Part shown: positions 25,764 through 33,529 of the stretch, in pieces
Layout: the number at the start of each line of letters is the position of its first letter
How positions within the stretch are numbered: position 1 is the first letter of the stretch
Assembly: GCF_900099975.1 (NCBI RefSeq)
Contig: NZ_FNEI01000004.1
Span: 186,001 to 250,000, forward strand
DNA: 64,000 bases
Reading direction: 5' to 3'
From: Arthrobacter cupressi
GTDB lineage: Bacteria > Actinomycetota > Actinomycetes > Actinomycetales > Micrococcaceae
Translations under genes and position numbers: made by a program
The notes under the pieces: generated by a model
The model's input: the letters and a program-made list of their open reading frames with translations, nothing else
The model's database searches: none
What the model was told of the DNA's origin: nothing

Positions 25764-27415
25764 GCTGCGTTTTCCTTGTTGTTGGTGCTGGCGCTGGTGG
25801 TGCTGGCGAGCAGGCCGGCGCCGGTGCGGCGCAGCAGCTCGATGATTTCGCGGATGTCGTTCCGACTCGCCTCGGCGTTGAGGAGCGTGAACTTCAAATA
25901 GTGGTGGCCGTCCACCTTGGTGCCGGCCACCACGGCCTCGCCGGAGGCGAACACGGCGGCACGGATGGCGGGGTTGAGCCGGTCGGAAGCGGCCTCATCG
26001 AGCCGGAGGCCGTCCACAACCGGCCGGTAGCGGAAGACGAGGGTGCTCAGCTGGGGTTCGGCGGCGAGCTCGAAGTCCGGGTCTTCGGCCAGGAGCGTGC
26101 CGACGCGGCCGGCGAGGTCGATGGCCTCATCGAAGAGGGCGCCGATGGCTTCGGCCCCCATGGTGCGCAGAGTGAGCCACAGCTTGAGGGCATCGAAGCG
26201 GCGGGTGGTCTGGATGCTCTTGTCCACCTGGTTGGGGACCTGGGCCTTGGCGGCGCTTTCCGGGTTGAGGTAGTCCGCGTAGTACGTGACGTGGCGCAGC
26301 ATGGCACCATTGCGGACCAGCACGGCGCTGGAACTCACGGGCTGGAAGTAGGTCTTGTGGTAGTCCACGGTGATGGAGTCGGCAAGGTGGGCGCCGTCGA
26401 TCAGGTGGCGGTAGCGGTTGGAGACGAGCAGGCCTCCGCCGTAGGCGGCGTCGACATGCAGCCACGAGTCGTAGGCGCGGGCCAGGGCGGCGAGCTCGGC
26501 GAGCGGGTCGACCGAACCGAAGTCGGTGGTCCCGGCGGTGGCGACGACCGCCATCGGCACCAGGCCGGCGTCGTGCGTTTCCGCCAAAGCCGCGGCGAGG
26601 GCGGCCGGATCCATGCGGTGGTCCGCGGCGGTGGGGATGGCGGTGACGGCGTCGAAACCGAGGCCCAGCATGGAGGCGGACTTCTGGATGCTGAAGTGGC
26701 TGTCCTGGGAGGTGAAGATGCGCAGGCGGTCCAGCAGGTGCGGCAGGCGGGCTTCACTGCCCTCGGGGCCGGCGGCGCGGAGCTTGGCTACGGCGTGGTT
26801 GCGCGCGATGAGGAGGGCCTGGAAGTTGGACTGGCTGCCGCCGGAGGTGAACACGCCGTCCGCCTCCGGGCCGAAGCCGATGCGCTCGGCGGTCCAGTCG
26901 ATGAGGCGCCGTTCGATCATGGTGGCGCCGGCGCTCTGGTCCCAGGTGTCCATGGAGGAGTTGACCGCGGAGAGCACGGCTTCGCCCACGAGTGCCGGGA
27001 TCACCACCGGGCAGTTCAGGTGCGCGGCGTAGCGGGAGTCGTGGAAGTAGATGGCGTCCCTCAGGTAGAGCTCATCCAACTCTTCGAGGGCGGCGGCGGT
27101 GTCCGGGAGCGGGCGGCTGAGGTCGACGGCGTCCACTTTCGCCTTGAGCCCGGCATGCCCGACGCCGGTGAACGGCCGGGCAGTCCGCTGGACCTTCGTG
27201 GCGACGGCATTGACGCCCTGGAGGACCTGGGCCACGTAGCTGGGCGAATTGCGCGCATTGAAAAGCTGGTTGGTGGCCGCGAGGGCCAGTTCCACATTGG
27301 AACCAAAGTCCTCTTCCGAGGTGATACCGGCTTCGGCGCCGGGTTCAACCACACCGGGCTCAACGTCAACCGGTGCAACCTCACTGGGCCGGATTTCCAT
27401 GCTGGGCGACGTCAC
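25760..27415 (-). CDS. desA: Lysine decarboxylase-like PLP enzyme (DesA-like)
   Basis: A 551-residue group II PLP decarboxylase that would turn L-lysine into cadaverine, the building block of desferrioxamine. Lys354 in [10 protein letters not shown] binds [12 protein letters not shown] provides the Asp that contacts its ring nitrogen; [15 protein letters not shown] is the phosphate-binding loop. It has an acidic, Val/Pro-rich N-terminal extension of about 50 residues beyond the Streptomyces enzyme as I recall it. GTG 27415 is selected because AAGGAGG lies nine bases upstream; the longer frame to 27481 would run through the iron box. Confidence 0.9.
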   Translation of the reverse strand: MTSPSMEIRPSEVAPVDVEPGVVEPGAEAGITSEEDFGSNVELALAATNQLFNARNSPSYVAQVLQGVNAVATKVQRTARPFTGVGHAGLKAKVDAVDLSRPLPDTAAALEELDELYLRDAIYFHDSRYAAHLNCPVVIPALVGEAVLSAVNSSMDTWDQSAGATMIERRLIDWTAERIGFGPEADGVFTSGGSQSNFQALLIARNHAVAKLRAAGPEGSEARLPHLLDRLRIFTSQDSHFSIQKSASMLGLGFDAVTAIPTAADHRMDPAALAAALAETHDAGLVPMAVVATAGTTDFGSVDPLAELAALARAYDSWLHVDAAYGGGLLVSNRYRHLIDGAHLADSITVDYHKTYFQPVSSSAVLVRNGAMLRHVTYYADYLNPESAAKAQVPNQVDKSIQTTRRFDALKLWLTLRTMGAEAIGALFDEAIDLAGRVGTLLAEDPDFELAAEPQLSTLVFRYRPVVDGLRLDEAASDRLNPAIRAAVFASGEAVVAGTKVDGHHYLKFTLLNAEASRNDIREIIELLRRTGAGLLASTTSASTNNKENAA

Positions 27416-27468
27416 GTCGGCCTCCTTCCGCTCGTTCGAACAAATGCCCAACAACACTTCCCGCGTTG

Positions 27469-27487
27469 TTAGGCAAGGCAAGCCTTA
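27469..27487. promoter_or_regulatory. DtxR/IdeR iron box of the des operon
   Basis: TTAGGCAAGGCAAGCCTTA matches 14 of 19 positions of the consensus DtxR box I recall, with palindromic core AAGGC-AA-GCCTT. It overlaps the likely minus-strand -10 region (a TTGACG -35 candidate at 27504-27509), so iron-loaded DtxR/IdeR would block transcription when iron is plentiful. Confidence 0.8.
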
Positions 27488-27671
27488 CTTAGTCTTACCT
27501 TTTCGTCAAACTTTTGTGCCCTAATTCACGAGGTGTGACGGGGCGGGCCGCGTTGACTGGATTGGACGAACCGGCGTGCTGTAATTTGCCCGGCCGCATT
27601 TGCGCGGGTGGCGCACGGACGAGGTGGCAGCGCGTGGGCGGGGCTTCCGGGCGAGGGCGGCCATCGGCGGA

Positions 27672-27763
27672 CATTCCGCTGGATCACTCGCGCGGGCCTG
27701 ATTTCGTTGGCCCGGAGCACGCGGCTTCATAGTCTGTTGGAGCGGGGTGATCCAGCAAAAATG
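27672..27763. repeat. Intergenic palindromic repeat, copy C
   Basis: Ends CATTCCGCTGGATCAC (27672-27687) and GTGATCCAGCAAAAATG (27747-27763) form an imperfect inverted repeat 92 bp long. The same ends and length occur twice at 45.2-45.4 kb, but the inside of this copy is different. It fills much of the 449-bp gap between the des operon and the next rightward gene. Confidence 0.65.
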
Positions 27764-27802
27764 TACCAGCCTGGGTCGAGGCCCGTACGGCGTTGCAGCG
27801 TG

Positions 27803-27808
27803 TAGAGT
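27803..27808 (+). promoter_or_regulatory. -10 candidate for the small membrane protein gene
   Basis: TAGAGT fits the actinobacterial TANNNT -10 pattern, 56 bp before ATG 27865. No good -35 is seen. Confidence 0.3.
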
Positions 27809-27864
27809 CCACAGCAAATGCGTCCGGCGGGGGCCCGGCGCGGCACGGCATCCAAGGGGGAACG

Positions 27865-28284
27865 ATGCACGAGACGAACAGCGCCAGTGCAAGCTTCAGG
27901 GAGATCGACGAAGGCGGAAATGCGCTTCCGCACGACCCGGCGAGCGCACCGGAGGGCACCAGGAGATTCCGCGTGAACCCGTTTATCCTGGCGCTGTGGG
28001 TTCTCAACGGCGCCCTCATGGTGGCTATGGGCTGGGTTTACAGTGAGACTATCGGGCCCGCGTACTATGGTGCCGTGCCAGAGTCCAGCGCCGGCCCGCT
28101 GCTCTACATACTCATGAACTCCGTCCCGCAAGTTCTGCTGCTCACTGCCTTGACCAGCGTCGCGCTGCTGTTCTGGCACGCGTGGCACTGGCAGAGGCGG
28201 CGGGCAAACCAGCCCGGGCGGCCCTACTCGTTGCCGGGCTCACCGACGGGCGGTTCGGCCGGCCAGTCGACGTCAAGTTCGTAG
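27865..28284 (+). CDS. Small two-helix membrane protein
   Basis: A 139-residue protein with a polar N-terminal 35 residues, a membrane helix FILALWVLNGALMVAMGWVY, an outside loop, a second helix LLYILMNSVPQVLLLTALTSVALLF and a basic, Ser/Gly-rich tail. I know no family. ATG 27865 follows AAGGGGG at 27854-27860. Its 3' end overlaps the convergent GNAT gene by 61 bases. Confidence 0.6.
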   Translation: MHETNSASASFREIDEGGNALPHDPASAPEGTRRFRVNPFILALWVLNGALMVAMGWVYSETIGPAYYGAVPESSAGPLLYILMNSVPQVLLLTALTSVALLFWHAWHWQRRRANQPGRPYSLPGSPTGGSAGQSTSSS

Positions 28285-28580
28285 CCTTCGTGCTTGCGCA
28301 GGTAGGCGGCAATGTACGGGCAGTGCGGAATGATGCGCTTTCCGGAGGCCACCACATCGTCCAGGGCGAAGCGTGCCAGGACCCGTGCCAGGCCGCGGCC
28401 CTTGAACTTTTCCCGGGTCTCCGTGTGCATGAAATCGATGTGACCGGGACGGTCCATGAACTGCGAGATCACCGCAATCTCACCGTTCACGAGGAGTTCG
28501 TAACGGTGGAATTTGTCGTTCCGGACGGTGGTGACGTCACCGTGGAAGGACTCTGCCAGGGAATCCGTGAACTCGGTCAT
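28224..28580 (-). CDS. YjdJ-type small GNAT acetyltransferase
   Basis: A 118-residue protein of the short GNAT-like family (COG2388 type). FMHTETREKFKGRGLARVLARFALDDV holds the CoA pyrophosphate loop R/K-G-R-G-L-A, and IIPHCPYIAAYLRKHEGYE is the typical closing segment with conserved Cys-Pro. These proteins resemble the minimal acetyltransferase core; substrates are unknown. ATG 28580 overlaps the acyltransferase stop (ATGA), so they form a two-gene operon. Confidence 0.8.
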   Translation of the reverse strand: MTEFTDSLAESFHGDVTTVRNDKFHRYELLVNGEIAVISQFMDRPGHIDFMHTETREKFKGRGLARVLARFALDDVVASGKRIIPHCPYIAAYLRKHEGYELDVDWPAEPPVGEPGNE

Positions 28581-29959
28581 GACTCGACATTGGCACGTAA
28601 TCCGGGCTCTGGCAATGGCATCGGACGCCCCGCGCCGGGCTTCGCCGGGGGACCAACCGCCGGCGTCTGCGCCGGTTCGACCACGCGCCCCAGCAGCAAC
28701 ACGGCCAGCATGAAGCATGCCGCTCCCCCGCCCAGGAGGGCGACGGACAGTCCGTTCAGCGCTGCGTCCAGCATGGGAATGAACACCACGACGCCGGCCG
28801 TCACCACGGCAGCGGGCGCGCGGCCCCGCGCGTGGACAGCCGCCGTGGGGCGTTCCTCAAGCCTGCCGCACAGCAGCAGGACGGGCACCAACAGCAGGAC
28901 GACGGCGAGCAGCACCAGCGGCCGGGCCCACCACCACGCGGCCGTGCCCGCGGCCGGTTTGGGGAAGTCGCTGAGCAGCAGCAGGCCGGTCATCGCCACG
29001 AGAAGCGGCAGGTGCCAAAGATAGATGGTCATCGAGCGGCGGCCGGCCGCCGCAACCATCCACATCACCCAGCGGACGCGGGCCAGCCAGGCGACCCCCG
29101 GCCGGAGCAGCTGCAGGGTGGCTGCCTGCGACAGGCCCAGCAGCAGCATGCACAGGTTGGGCGGGTTCAGGTTCACGATCATGTTCCCCGAGTACACCCC
29201 GGCACCTGTGATGAGCCCGAGGAGCAGGTTGCTGCCGGCCACCAGCCCCACCAGCCATCCGCTGCTGCGCCCGGCGAGGAAACCGTCGGCGATAAAGAAG
29301 CCGAACTGCTGCACCGCGCACCAGACAAACACCATGTTGAGCGAGGCGATGAGGGGAAACGCCCCGCGCAGGCTGTCCACTGCGATCACCGCGGCCACCA
29401 GTGCGGAGACCGTCAGCCACGGCGCATGCCCGTGCAGCCGGGCCAGCAGCGGCACGCTCAGCTGCGCGGCGAGGTAGGCCGCGAGGAACCACAACGGCAT
29501 TCCCGCACCGGTCGCCATCAATTGGACGACTTGCGGGTGGACGCCGAGCAGTTGCGCGGCGAACAGCCCCGGGAACATCACGGCAAGCAGGGCGGTGGCG
29601 GGCCTGATGAGGCGCAGCAGCCGCAGCTGGGCGTAGTCCACGCCGGTTCCGCCGCGGGCCTGCAGCCGCCGCCAGGATTCAAGCCCGGTGATCCCGCCCA
29701 GTACGAAGAACAGCGGCATGACCTGCAGGCACCAGAGCACCGGCTCGAACCAGCGCTGCTCCATGAGGGTGTTTTCCGTGGTCACGGTGCCGTCGGCGTG
29801 GAGCACCGGGCTGACCATCATGCAGTGCGAGAGGACCACCAGGGTGAGGCAAAAGAAGCGGGCGATATCGATGACCGGATCGCGCCGCGCTCCGGTGGCG
29901 GCCTGCCCGGCAACTGCCTTGGCCGGGTCCGTGGACCCGCCGTGCCTCAAGAATCCCAT
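28577..29959 (-). CDS. Acyltransferase 3 family membrane protein
   Basis: A 460-residue integral membrane acyltransferase with about ten to eleven helices. RDPVIDIARFFCLTLVVLSHCMM gives the R-x10-H motif, with the catalytic-type His in helix 1; VMPLFFVLGG follows. The family O-acylates sugars, peptidoglycan or lipids at the envelope. It is first in a two-gene operon with the small GNAT protein. The acceptor is unknown. Confidence 0.83.
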   Translation of the reverse strand: MGFLRHGGSTDPAKAVAGQAATGARRDPVIDIARFFCLTLVVLSHCMMVSPVLHADGTVTTENTLMEQRWFEPVLWCLQVMPLFFVLGGITGLESWRRLQARGGTGVDYAQLRLLRLIRPATALLAVMFPGLFAAQLLGVHPQVVQLMATGAGMPLWFLAAYLAAQLSVPLLARLHGHAPWLTVSALVAAVIAVDSLRGAFPLIASLNMVFVWCAVQQFGFFIADGFLAGRSSGWLVGLVAGSNLLLGLITGAGVYSGNMIVNLNPPNLCMLLLGLSQAATLQLLRPGVAWLARVRWVMWMVAAAGRRSMTIYLWHLPLLVAMTGLLLLSDFPKPAAGTAAWWWARPLVLLAVVLLLVPVLLLCGRLEERPTAAVHARGRAPAAVVTAGVVVFIPMLDAALNGLSVALLGGGAACFMLAVLLLGRVVEPAQTPAVGPPAKPGAGRPMPLPEPGLRANVES

Positions 29960-30088
29960 CGCGCCCCCTGCGGCTGATGCTCCCTGTTGGCTCCATTGTC
30001 CGCCGAGTTGGCAGATTAGGGCAGGGGGCTTGGCGGGACGGGCACCTGCGCGGCGAATCGGATTCCGTGGCGCGGGCAGGCAGCAACA

Positions 30089-31099
30089 TCAAACGGACAA
30101 CGCCACCTTGCCGGACACGTGCCCGTCTTCCAGGTATCGGAGCGCGTCCTCGGCCTCGGCCAGGGTGAAGCTCCTGTCGAGGGCCGGGGTTACTTCGCCG
30201 GCTTCGATAAGCCGGGAAACTTCCTGAAGGTCGGCAGTACCGACCAGGCCGAACAGCATGGTCAGCCGCTGGCCGATGAAGGGCGACAGCGCAACGGCGC
30301 CAAGCTGGCGGTGCAGTCCCCCGCCCAGCTTCCCGCCACCCTCACCGCCGATAATGACCGCCGTTCCGGTGGCTGTAAGGGCACGACGCAGGCGCGGAAT
30401 CGGGGGGTTGCCCGCGATGTCGAGGAGGAGATCGAAGGGGCCGGCGTCTACGAAGTCTTCACGGGTGTAGTCGATGACCTGGTCGGCGCCAAGGCCGCGG
30501 ACAAAGCCGACCTTTCCAGTGCTGCAGGCACCGGCGACGTGCGCGCCGTAGGCTTTCGCCAGCTGGACCGCGTAGCTTCCCACACCGCCGGATGCGCCGG
30601 TCACCAGCACTTTCTGTCCCGGCTGGATCTTTCCGGCGCGCAGGCCCTGGAAAGCGGTGACGGCGGAGACCGGCACGGCCGCGGCCTGCTCGAACGAAAG
30701 ATTCCGGGGCTTTGCGGCCAGTTTGGTCTCCGGCGCAACGGCGTATTCGGCGAAGGAACCCCGGCCGCTGCCGTAGACCGCGTCGCCAACAGCGAACTGT
30801 GTGACCTCGGGCCCCACGGCCTCCACGATGCCGGCAAGGTCCATGCCCAAAGCCGGGTCTTTCGGCTTCCGGAGGCCAAATGCGAGGCGCGCAATGTACG
30901 GCCGGCCGGTCATTATGTGCCAGGCCCCGCGGTCGACGCCGGCCGCCCGGACCCGGACCAGCACATCCTTGCCTTTGACGGCCGGGCGGGCCACCCGCTC
31001 CAAATGCAGCACCTCCGGCCCGCCGTAGGTTTCCCGGAAGATAGCCCGCATGTCCGTTGTTTCGGTGCCCTGACGATGAGAGCGCTCTTGGGTTTTCAC
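30089..31099 (-). CDS. NAD(P)-dependent zinc-type alcohol dehydrogenase/quinone reductase-like
   Basis: A 336-residue MDR-family oxidoreductase. The GroES-like half (residues 1-130) lacks the usual Cys/His zinc ligands, and the cofactor motif is VTGASGGVGSYAVQLAKAYG near residue 160, both typical of zeta-crystallin/quinone reductase-like members that work without zinc. DLLLDIAGNP follows. GTG 31099 has an AGGAGGG site seven bases upstream. It diverges from a TetR gene with which it shares twin operators, so it is probably induced by a reactive or toxic carbonyl or quinone. Confidence 0.85.
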   Translation of the reverse strand: MKTQERSHRQGTETTDMRAIFRETYGGPEVLHLERVARPAVKGKDVLVRVRAAGVDRGAWHIMTGRPYIARLAFGLRKPKDPALGMDLAGIVEAVGPEVTQFAVGDAVYGSGRGSFAEYAVAPETKLAAKPRNLSFEQAAAVPVSAVTAFQGLRAGKIQPGQKVLVTGASGGVGSYAVQLAKAYGAHVAGACSTGKVGFVRGLGADQVIDYTREDFVDAGPFDLLLDIAGNPPIPRLRRALTATGTAVIIGGEGGGKLGGGLHRQLGAVALSPFIGQRLTMLFGLVGTADLQEVSRLIEAGEVTPALDRSFTLAEAEDALRYLEDGHVSGKVALSV

Positions 31100-31125
31100 G
31101 GCAGTCCCTCCTATGAGCCAACAGC

Positions 31126-31144
31126 TTTCGTACACTGTACGAAA
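31126..31144. promoter_or_regulatory. TetR operator 1
   Basis: TTTCGTACACTGTACGAAA is a perfect 19-bp palindrome around a central C. It lies 27 bp upstream of the alcohol dehydrogenase start. Confidence 0.82.
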
Positions 31145-31148
31145 AAGC

Positions 31149-31167
31149 TACCGTACACTGTACGAAA
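31149..31167. promoter_or_regulatory. TetR operator 2
   Basis: The same core CGTACACTGTACG recurs at 31152-31164, with centre 23 bp from operator 1; the right flank AAA is kept and the left flank differs. It lies 25 bp before the TetR start. The pair would let one regulator control both divergent genes. Confidence 0.8.
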
Positions 31168-31191
31168 GCGTAAGGGCGGAGAGGATCGGCA

Positions 31192-31860
31192 ATGACAGGT
31201 GCAAGCGAAGGCGCAGCGGGCCGGCCTGAGCTCAGCCGCGGGAAGGTTCTGCAGAAGGCCCTCGAGCTAGCCGATGCCCGGGGCATCGCCGCCCTGTCGA
31301 TACGGTCGCTCGCCCAGAGCATCGGCACCAAGCCGATGTCCCTCTACTACTACGTGGCCAACAAAGAGGAAATCCTGGATGGCTTAGTGGACCTCGTCTT
31401 TGCCGAGATCAGCACACCGCAGGCCGGCCGCGAGTGGAAGGAACAGATGCGCCGCCGCGCCCACTCGGCCCGGGAAGTGCTACGGCGCCATCCGTGGGCG
31501 ATCGGACTGCTGGAGTCCCGCAAGGTTCCCGGCCCGGAGACCCTGAAGCACCACGAGGCAACCTTGGCCACATTGCGCGCGGGAGGCTTCACCGTGGAAC
31601 AGACAGCCCGCGCCTACTCCCTGCTGGACAGTTACATCTACGGGTTCGCCCTCCAAGAGGCCGGGCTCCCTGTCTCAGGCGGCGAGCCGATGGCCCAGGT
31701 GGCAGCCCCCATCATGGAACGGTTTGCGACCGGGGAATACCCCTACCTGGTTGAGATCGCAACGCAGGTTGTCATGCAGCCCGACTACGACTACGGCAAC
31801 GAATTCGGCTACGGGCTGGAGCTGATCCTCGAAGCGTTGAAACCTGCATCAGCCGGCTAG
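31192..31860 (+). CDS. TetR/AcrR family regulator with TetR_C domain
   Basis: A 222-residue regulator. The helix-turn-helix is at about residues 34-58 (AALSIRSLAQSIGTKPMSLYYYVANKEEILD). The C-terminal half resembles the tetracycline-repressor-type C domain, with LDSYIYGFALQEAGLP. A GGAGAGGAT site precedes the ATG. It very likely represses itself and the divergent oxidoreductase through the two palindromes between them. Confidence 0.87.
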   Translation: MTGASEGAAGRPELSRGKVLQKALELADARGIAALSIRSLAQSIGTKPMSLYYYVANKEEILDGLVDLVFAEISTPQAGREWKEQMRRRAHSAREVLRRHPWAIGLLESRKVPGPETLKHHEATLATLRAGGFTVEQTARAYSLLDSYIYGFALQEAGLPVSGGEPMAQVAAPIMERFATGEYPYLVEIATQVVMQPDYDYGNEFGYGLELILEALKPASAG

Positions 31861-31881
31861 CCCCGCAGCTGCCAAAGGCCA

Positions 31882-32274
31882 TCACCCCAGCGTGACCGCC
31901 AGGATGCCGAGCACGACGGCGAGCAGCGGCGTGGTGCCCTGCAGCACCGCAGGGCGGAGGTACTTCCGCCCGCTGGCCGCCAGGACAAGCGAGGCCAGCA
32001 GCATGGAGCCGCACGACGCGAAGACCAGGGTCCAGCCGATCTCAGGACGCCCGAAAACCACGAAGCTGATGCCGGCGAGCGCGCCCACGGCGAGGAACAG
32101 GTTGTAGAAGCCCTGGTTGAAGGCCATGGGCTTGGTGGTTTCGGCGTCGGCCTGGGATGCGAGCCCGAAGCGCTTCCAGGTTGCCGGGCGGGTCCACGTG
32201 ATGGATTCCATCGTGAAGATGTATACGTGCAGGAGGCCGGCGAGCAGCGCGAATACCAGGGAAGCTACGGTCAT
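31882..32274 (-). CDS. DUF1304 membrane protein
   Basis: A 130-residue protein with four membrane helices that matches DUF1304: YIFTMESITWTRP in the first loop and NQGFYNLFLAVGALAG in helix 2 are characteristic. Function is not known. The start appears leaderless, with TAGGAT six bases upstream. It converges on the TetR gene. Confidence 0.82.
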   Translation of the reverse strand: MTVASLVFALLAGLLHVYIFTMESITWTRPATWKRFGLASQADAETTKPMAFNQGFYNLFLAVGALAGISFVVFGRPEIGWTLVFASCGSMLLASLVLAASGRKYLRPAVLQGTTPLLAVVLGILAVTLG

Positions 32275-32280
32275 GGACCG

Positions 32281-32286
32281 ATCCTA
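32281..32286 (-). promoter_or_regulatory. -10 hexamer of the leaderless DUF1304 transcript
   Basis: On the minus strand TAGGAT ends six bases before the ATG; no ribosome site is present. Confidence 0.5.
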
Positions 32287-32345
32287 GCCGCGCCGCCCGC
32301 CGTCAGGCCGCACGCCGCCCGCCAAAGCCGCGCCGCCCGCCGTCA
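32286..32345. repeat. 20-bp direct repeat, 40-bp period
   Basis: AGCCGCGCCGCCCGCCGTCA occurs at 32286-32305 and 32326-32345, with a related CACGCCGCCCGCCA between. It fills the gap between the M20 and DUF1304 genes and looks like a local duplication. Confidence 0.7.
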
Positions 32346-32365
32346 CAGCGCCGCTCCAACACAGC

Positions 32366-33529
32366 TCAGCCCAGCAGCCGCTCGCGTTCCGGCGGATCCA
32401 CGGCGGCAGCCGCCGCTGCCATCGCCAGGCCGAACGCGGCGTCGAGCACCGCCCGGTCCGCCGAAGCGGTGGCGCCGTGTGCCGCAAACTCGGCGGTGTG
32501 ATGCACCGCGCCGCCCACCTCGTAACCCACCAGCGGATGGATGCTCGGAACAAGCAGCGAAACGTTGCCCATGTCCGTGGACGCCACCGGCGCCGGATCG
32601 AAGGCAACGTCGCGGCCGCGGAGCACCATGGCTTTCCGGTAGGCCTCGGACAGGTAGCGGTCCTGCCGCAGTTCGGCGTAGGGGTGCCCGGACGGCGTCA
32701 CGGTCAGCGACGCGCGGCTGGCCAGCGCCCCTCCGTCCAGGCAGCGGCGGACCCGGTCCTCGATGACCTGCAGCGTCGCGATGTCCGGCGCCCGCAGTTC
32801 CACGCTGGCACCGGCCCGTTCCGGAATCACGTTGACCGCGCTTCCGCCCTCGGTGACGATCACCGACACGATCGCTCCGGCAGGCAGCTGCTGCCTGGCC
32901 AGGGCCAGCGCGGTCTGCGCCACCACCAGGGCGTCCAGGGCGTTGATGCCCCCTTCCGGGGCGGCGGCCGCGTGCGCGGGCCGGCCCTCATACAGAACCT
33001 CCCAGTTGCACATCGCCAGCGAGGTCCCGCCCACCACGTCGGCCGCGGCGGCATGGGCCATCATGGCCAGGGAGACGTCGTCGAAGAAGCCTTCCTCGAT
33101 CATCGCCACCTTGCCGCCATAACTTTCCTCCGCCGGGGTGCCCAGGACCTTGACGGTGATGCCGAGTTCGTCCGCGACGGCGGCCAGCGCCAAGGCGGCC
33201 CCCACGGCACTGGCGGCGTTGACGTTGTGCCCGCAGGCGTGGCCGATGTCCGGCAGGGCGTCGTACTCGACGCAGAGCCCCACCACCAGGCTCCCGCCGC
33301 CGTACCGCGCGCTGAACGCGGTGGGAAGCGAGGGCTGGACGGCGTCGAAGGCGAATCCCGCGGCGCCGAGCAGGGCACGGACGCGCTTGGCCGCCCGGTA
33401 CTCCTCCCCGCTGAGCTCCGGGTCCGCGTGGATTGCGTGGCTCAGGCCGAGGATGTCGGCCTCCCAGCGGTCGAGGGCGGATTCCAGCTGCTGCTGCACT
33501 GCCGCAGCTGCCGTCACAGCGGCACTCAT
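32366..33529 (-). CDS. M20 family amidohydrolase
   Basis: A 387-residue M20D-type hydrolase, a paralogue of the one at 11.9 kb. Metal-site motifs: VEYDALPDIGHACGHN (about residues 86-101), GTPAEESYGGK (about 133-143) and MAHAAAADVVGG; the lid begins LYEGRPAHAAAAPEGGINALDAL. It may remove an acyl or aminobenzoyl group from an amino acid. Its ATG overlaps the stop of the MFS transporter upstream, so uptake and hydrolysis of one conjugate are probably coupled. Confidence 0.87.
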   Translation of the reverse strand: MSAAVTAAAAVQQQLESALDRWEADILGLSHAIHADPELSGEEYRAAKRVRALLGAAGFAFDAVQPSLPTAFSARYGGGSLVVGLCVEYDALPDIGHACGHNVNAASAVGAALALAAVADELGITVKVLGTPAEESYGGKVAMIEEGFFDDVSLAMMAHAAAADVVGGTSLAMCNWEVLYEGRPAHAAAAPEGGINALDALVVAQTALALARQQLPAGAIVSVIVTEGGSAVNVIPERAGASVELRAPDIATLQVIEDRVRRCLDGGALASRASLTVTPSGHPYAELRQDRYLSEAYRKAMVLRGRDVAFDPAPVASTDMGNVSLLVPSIHPLVGYEVGGAVHHTAEFAAHGATASADRAVLDAAFGLAMAAAAAAVDPPERERLLG

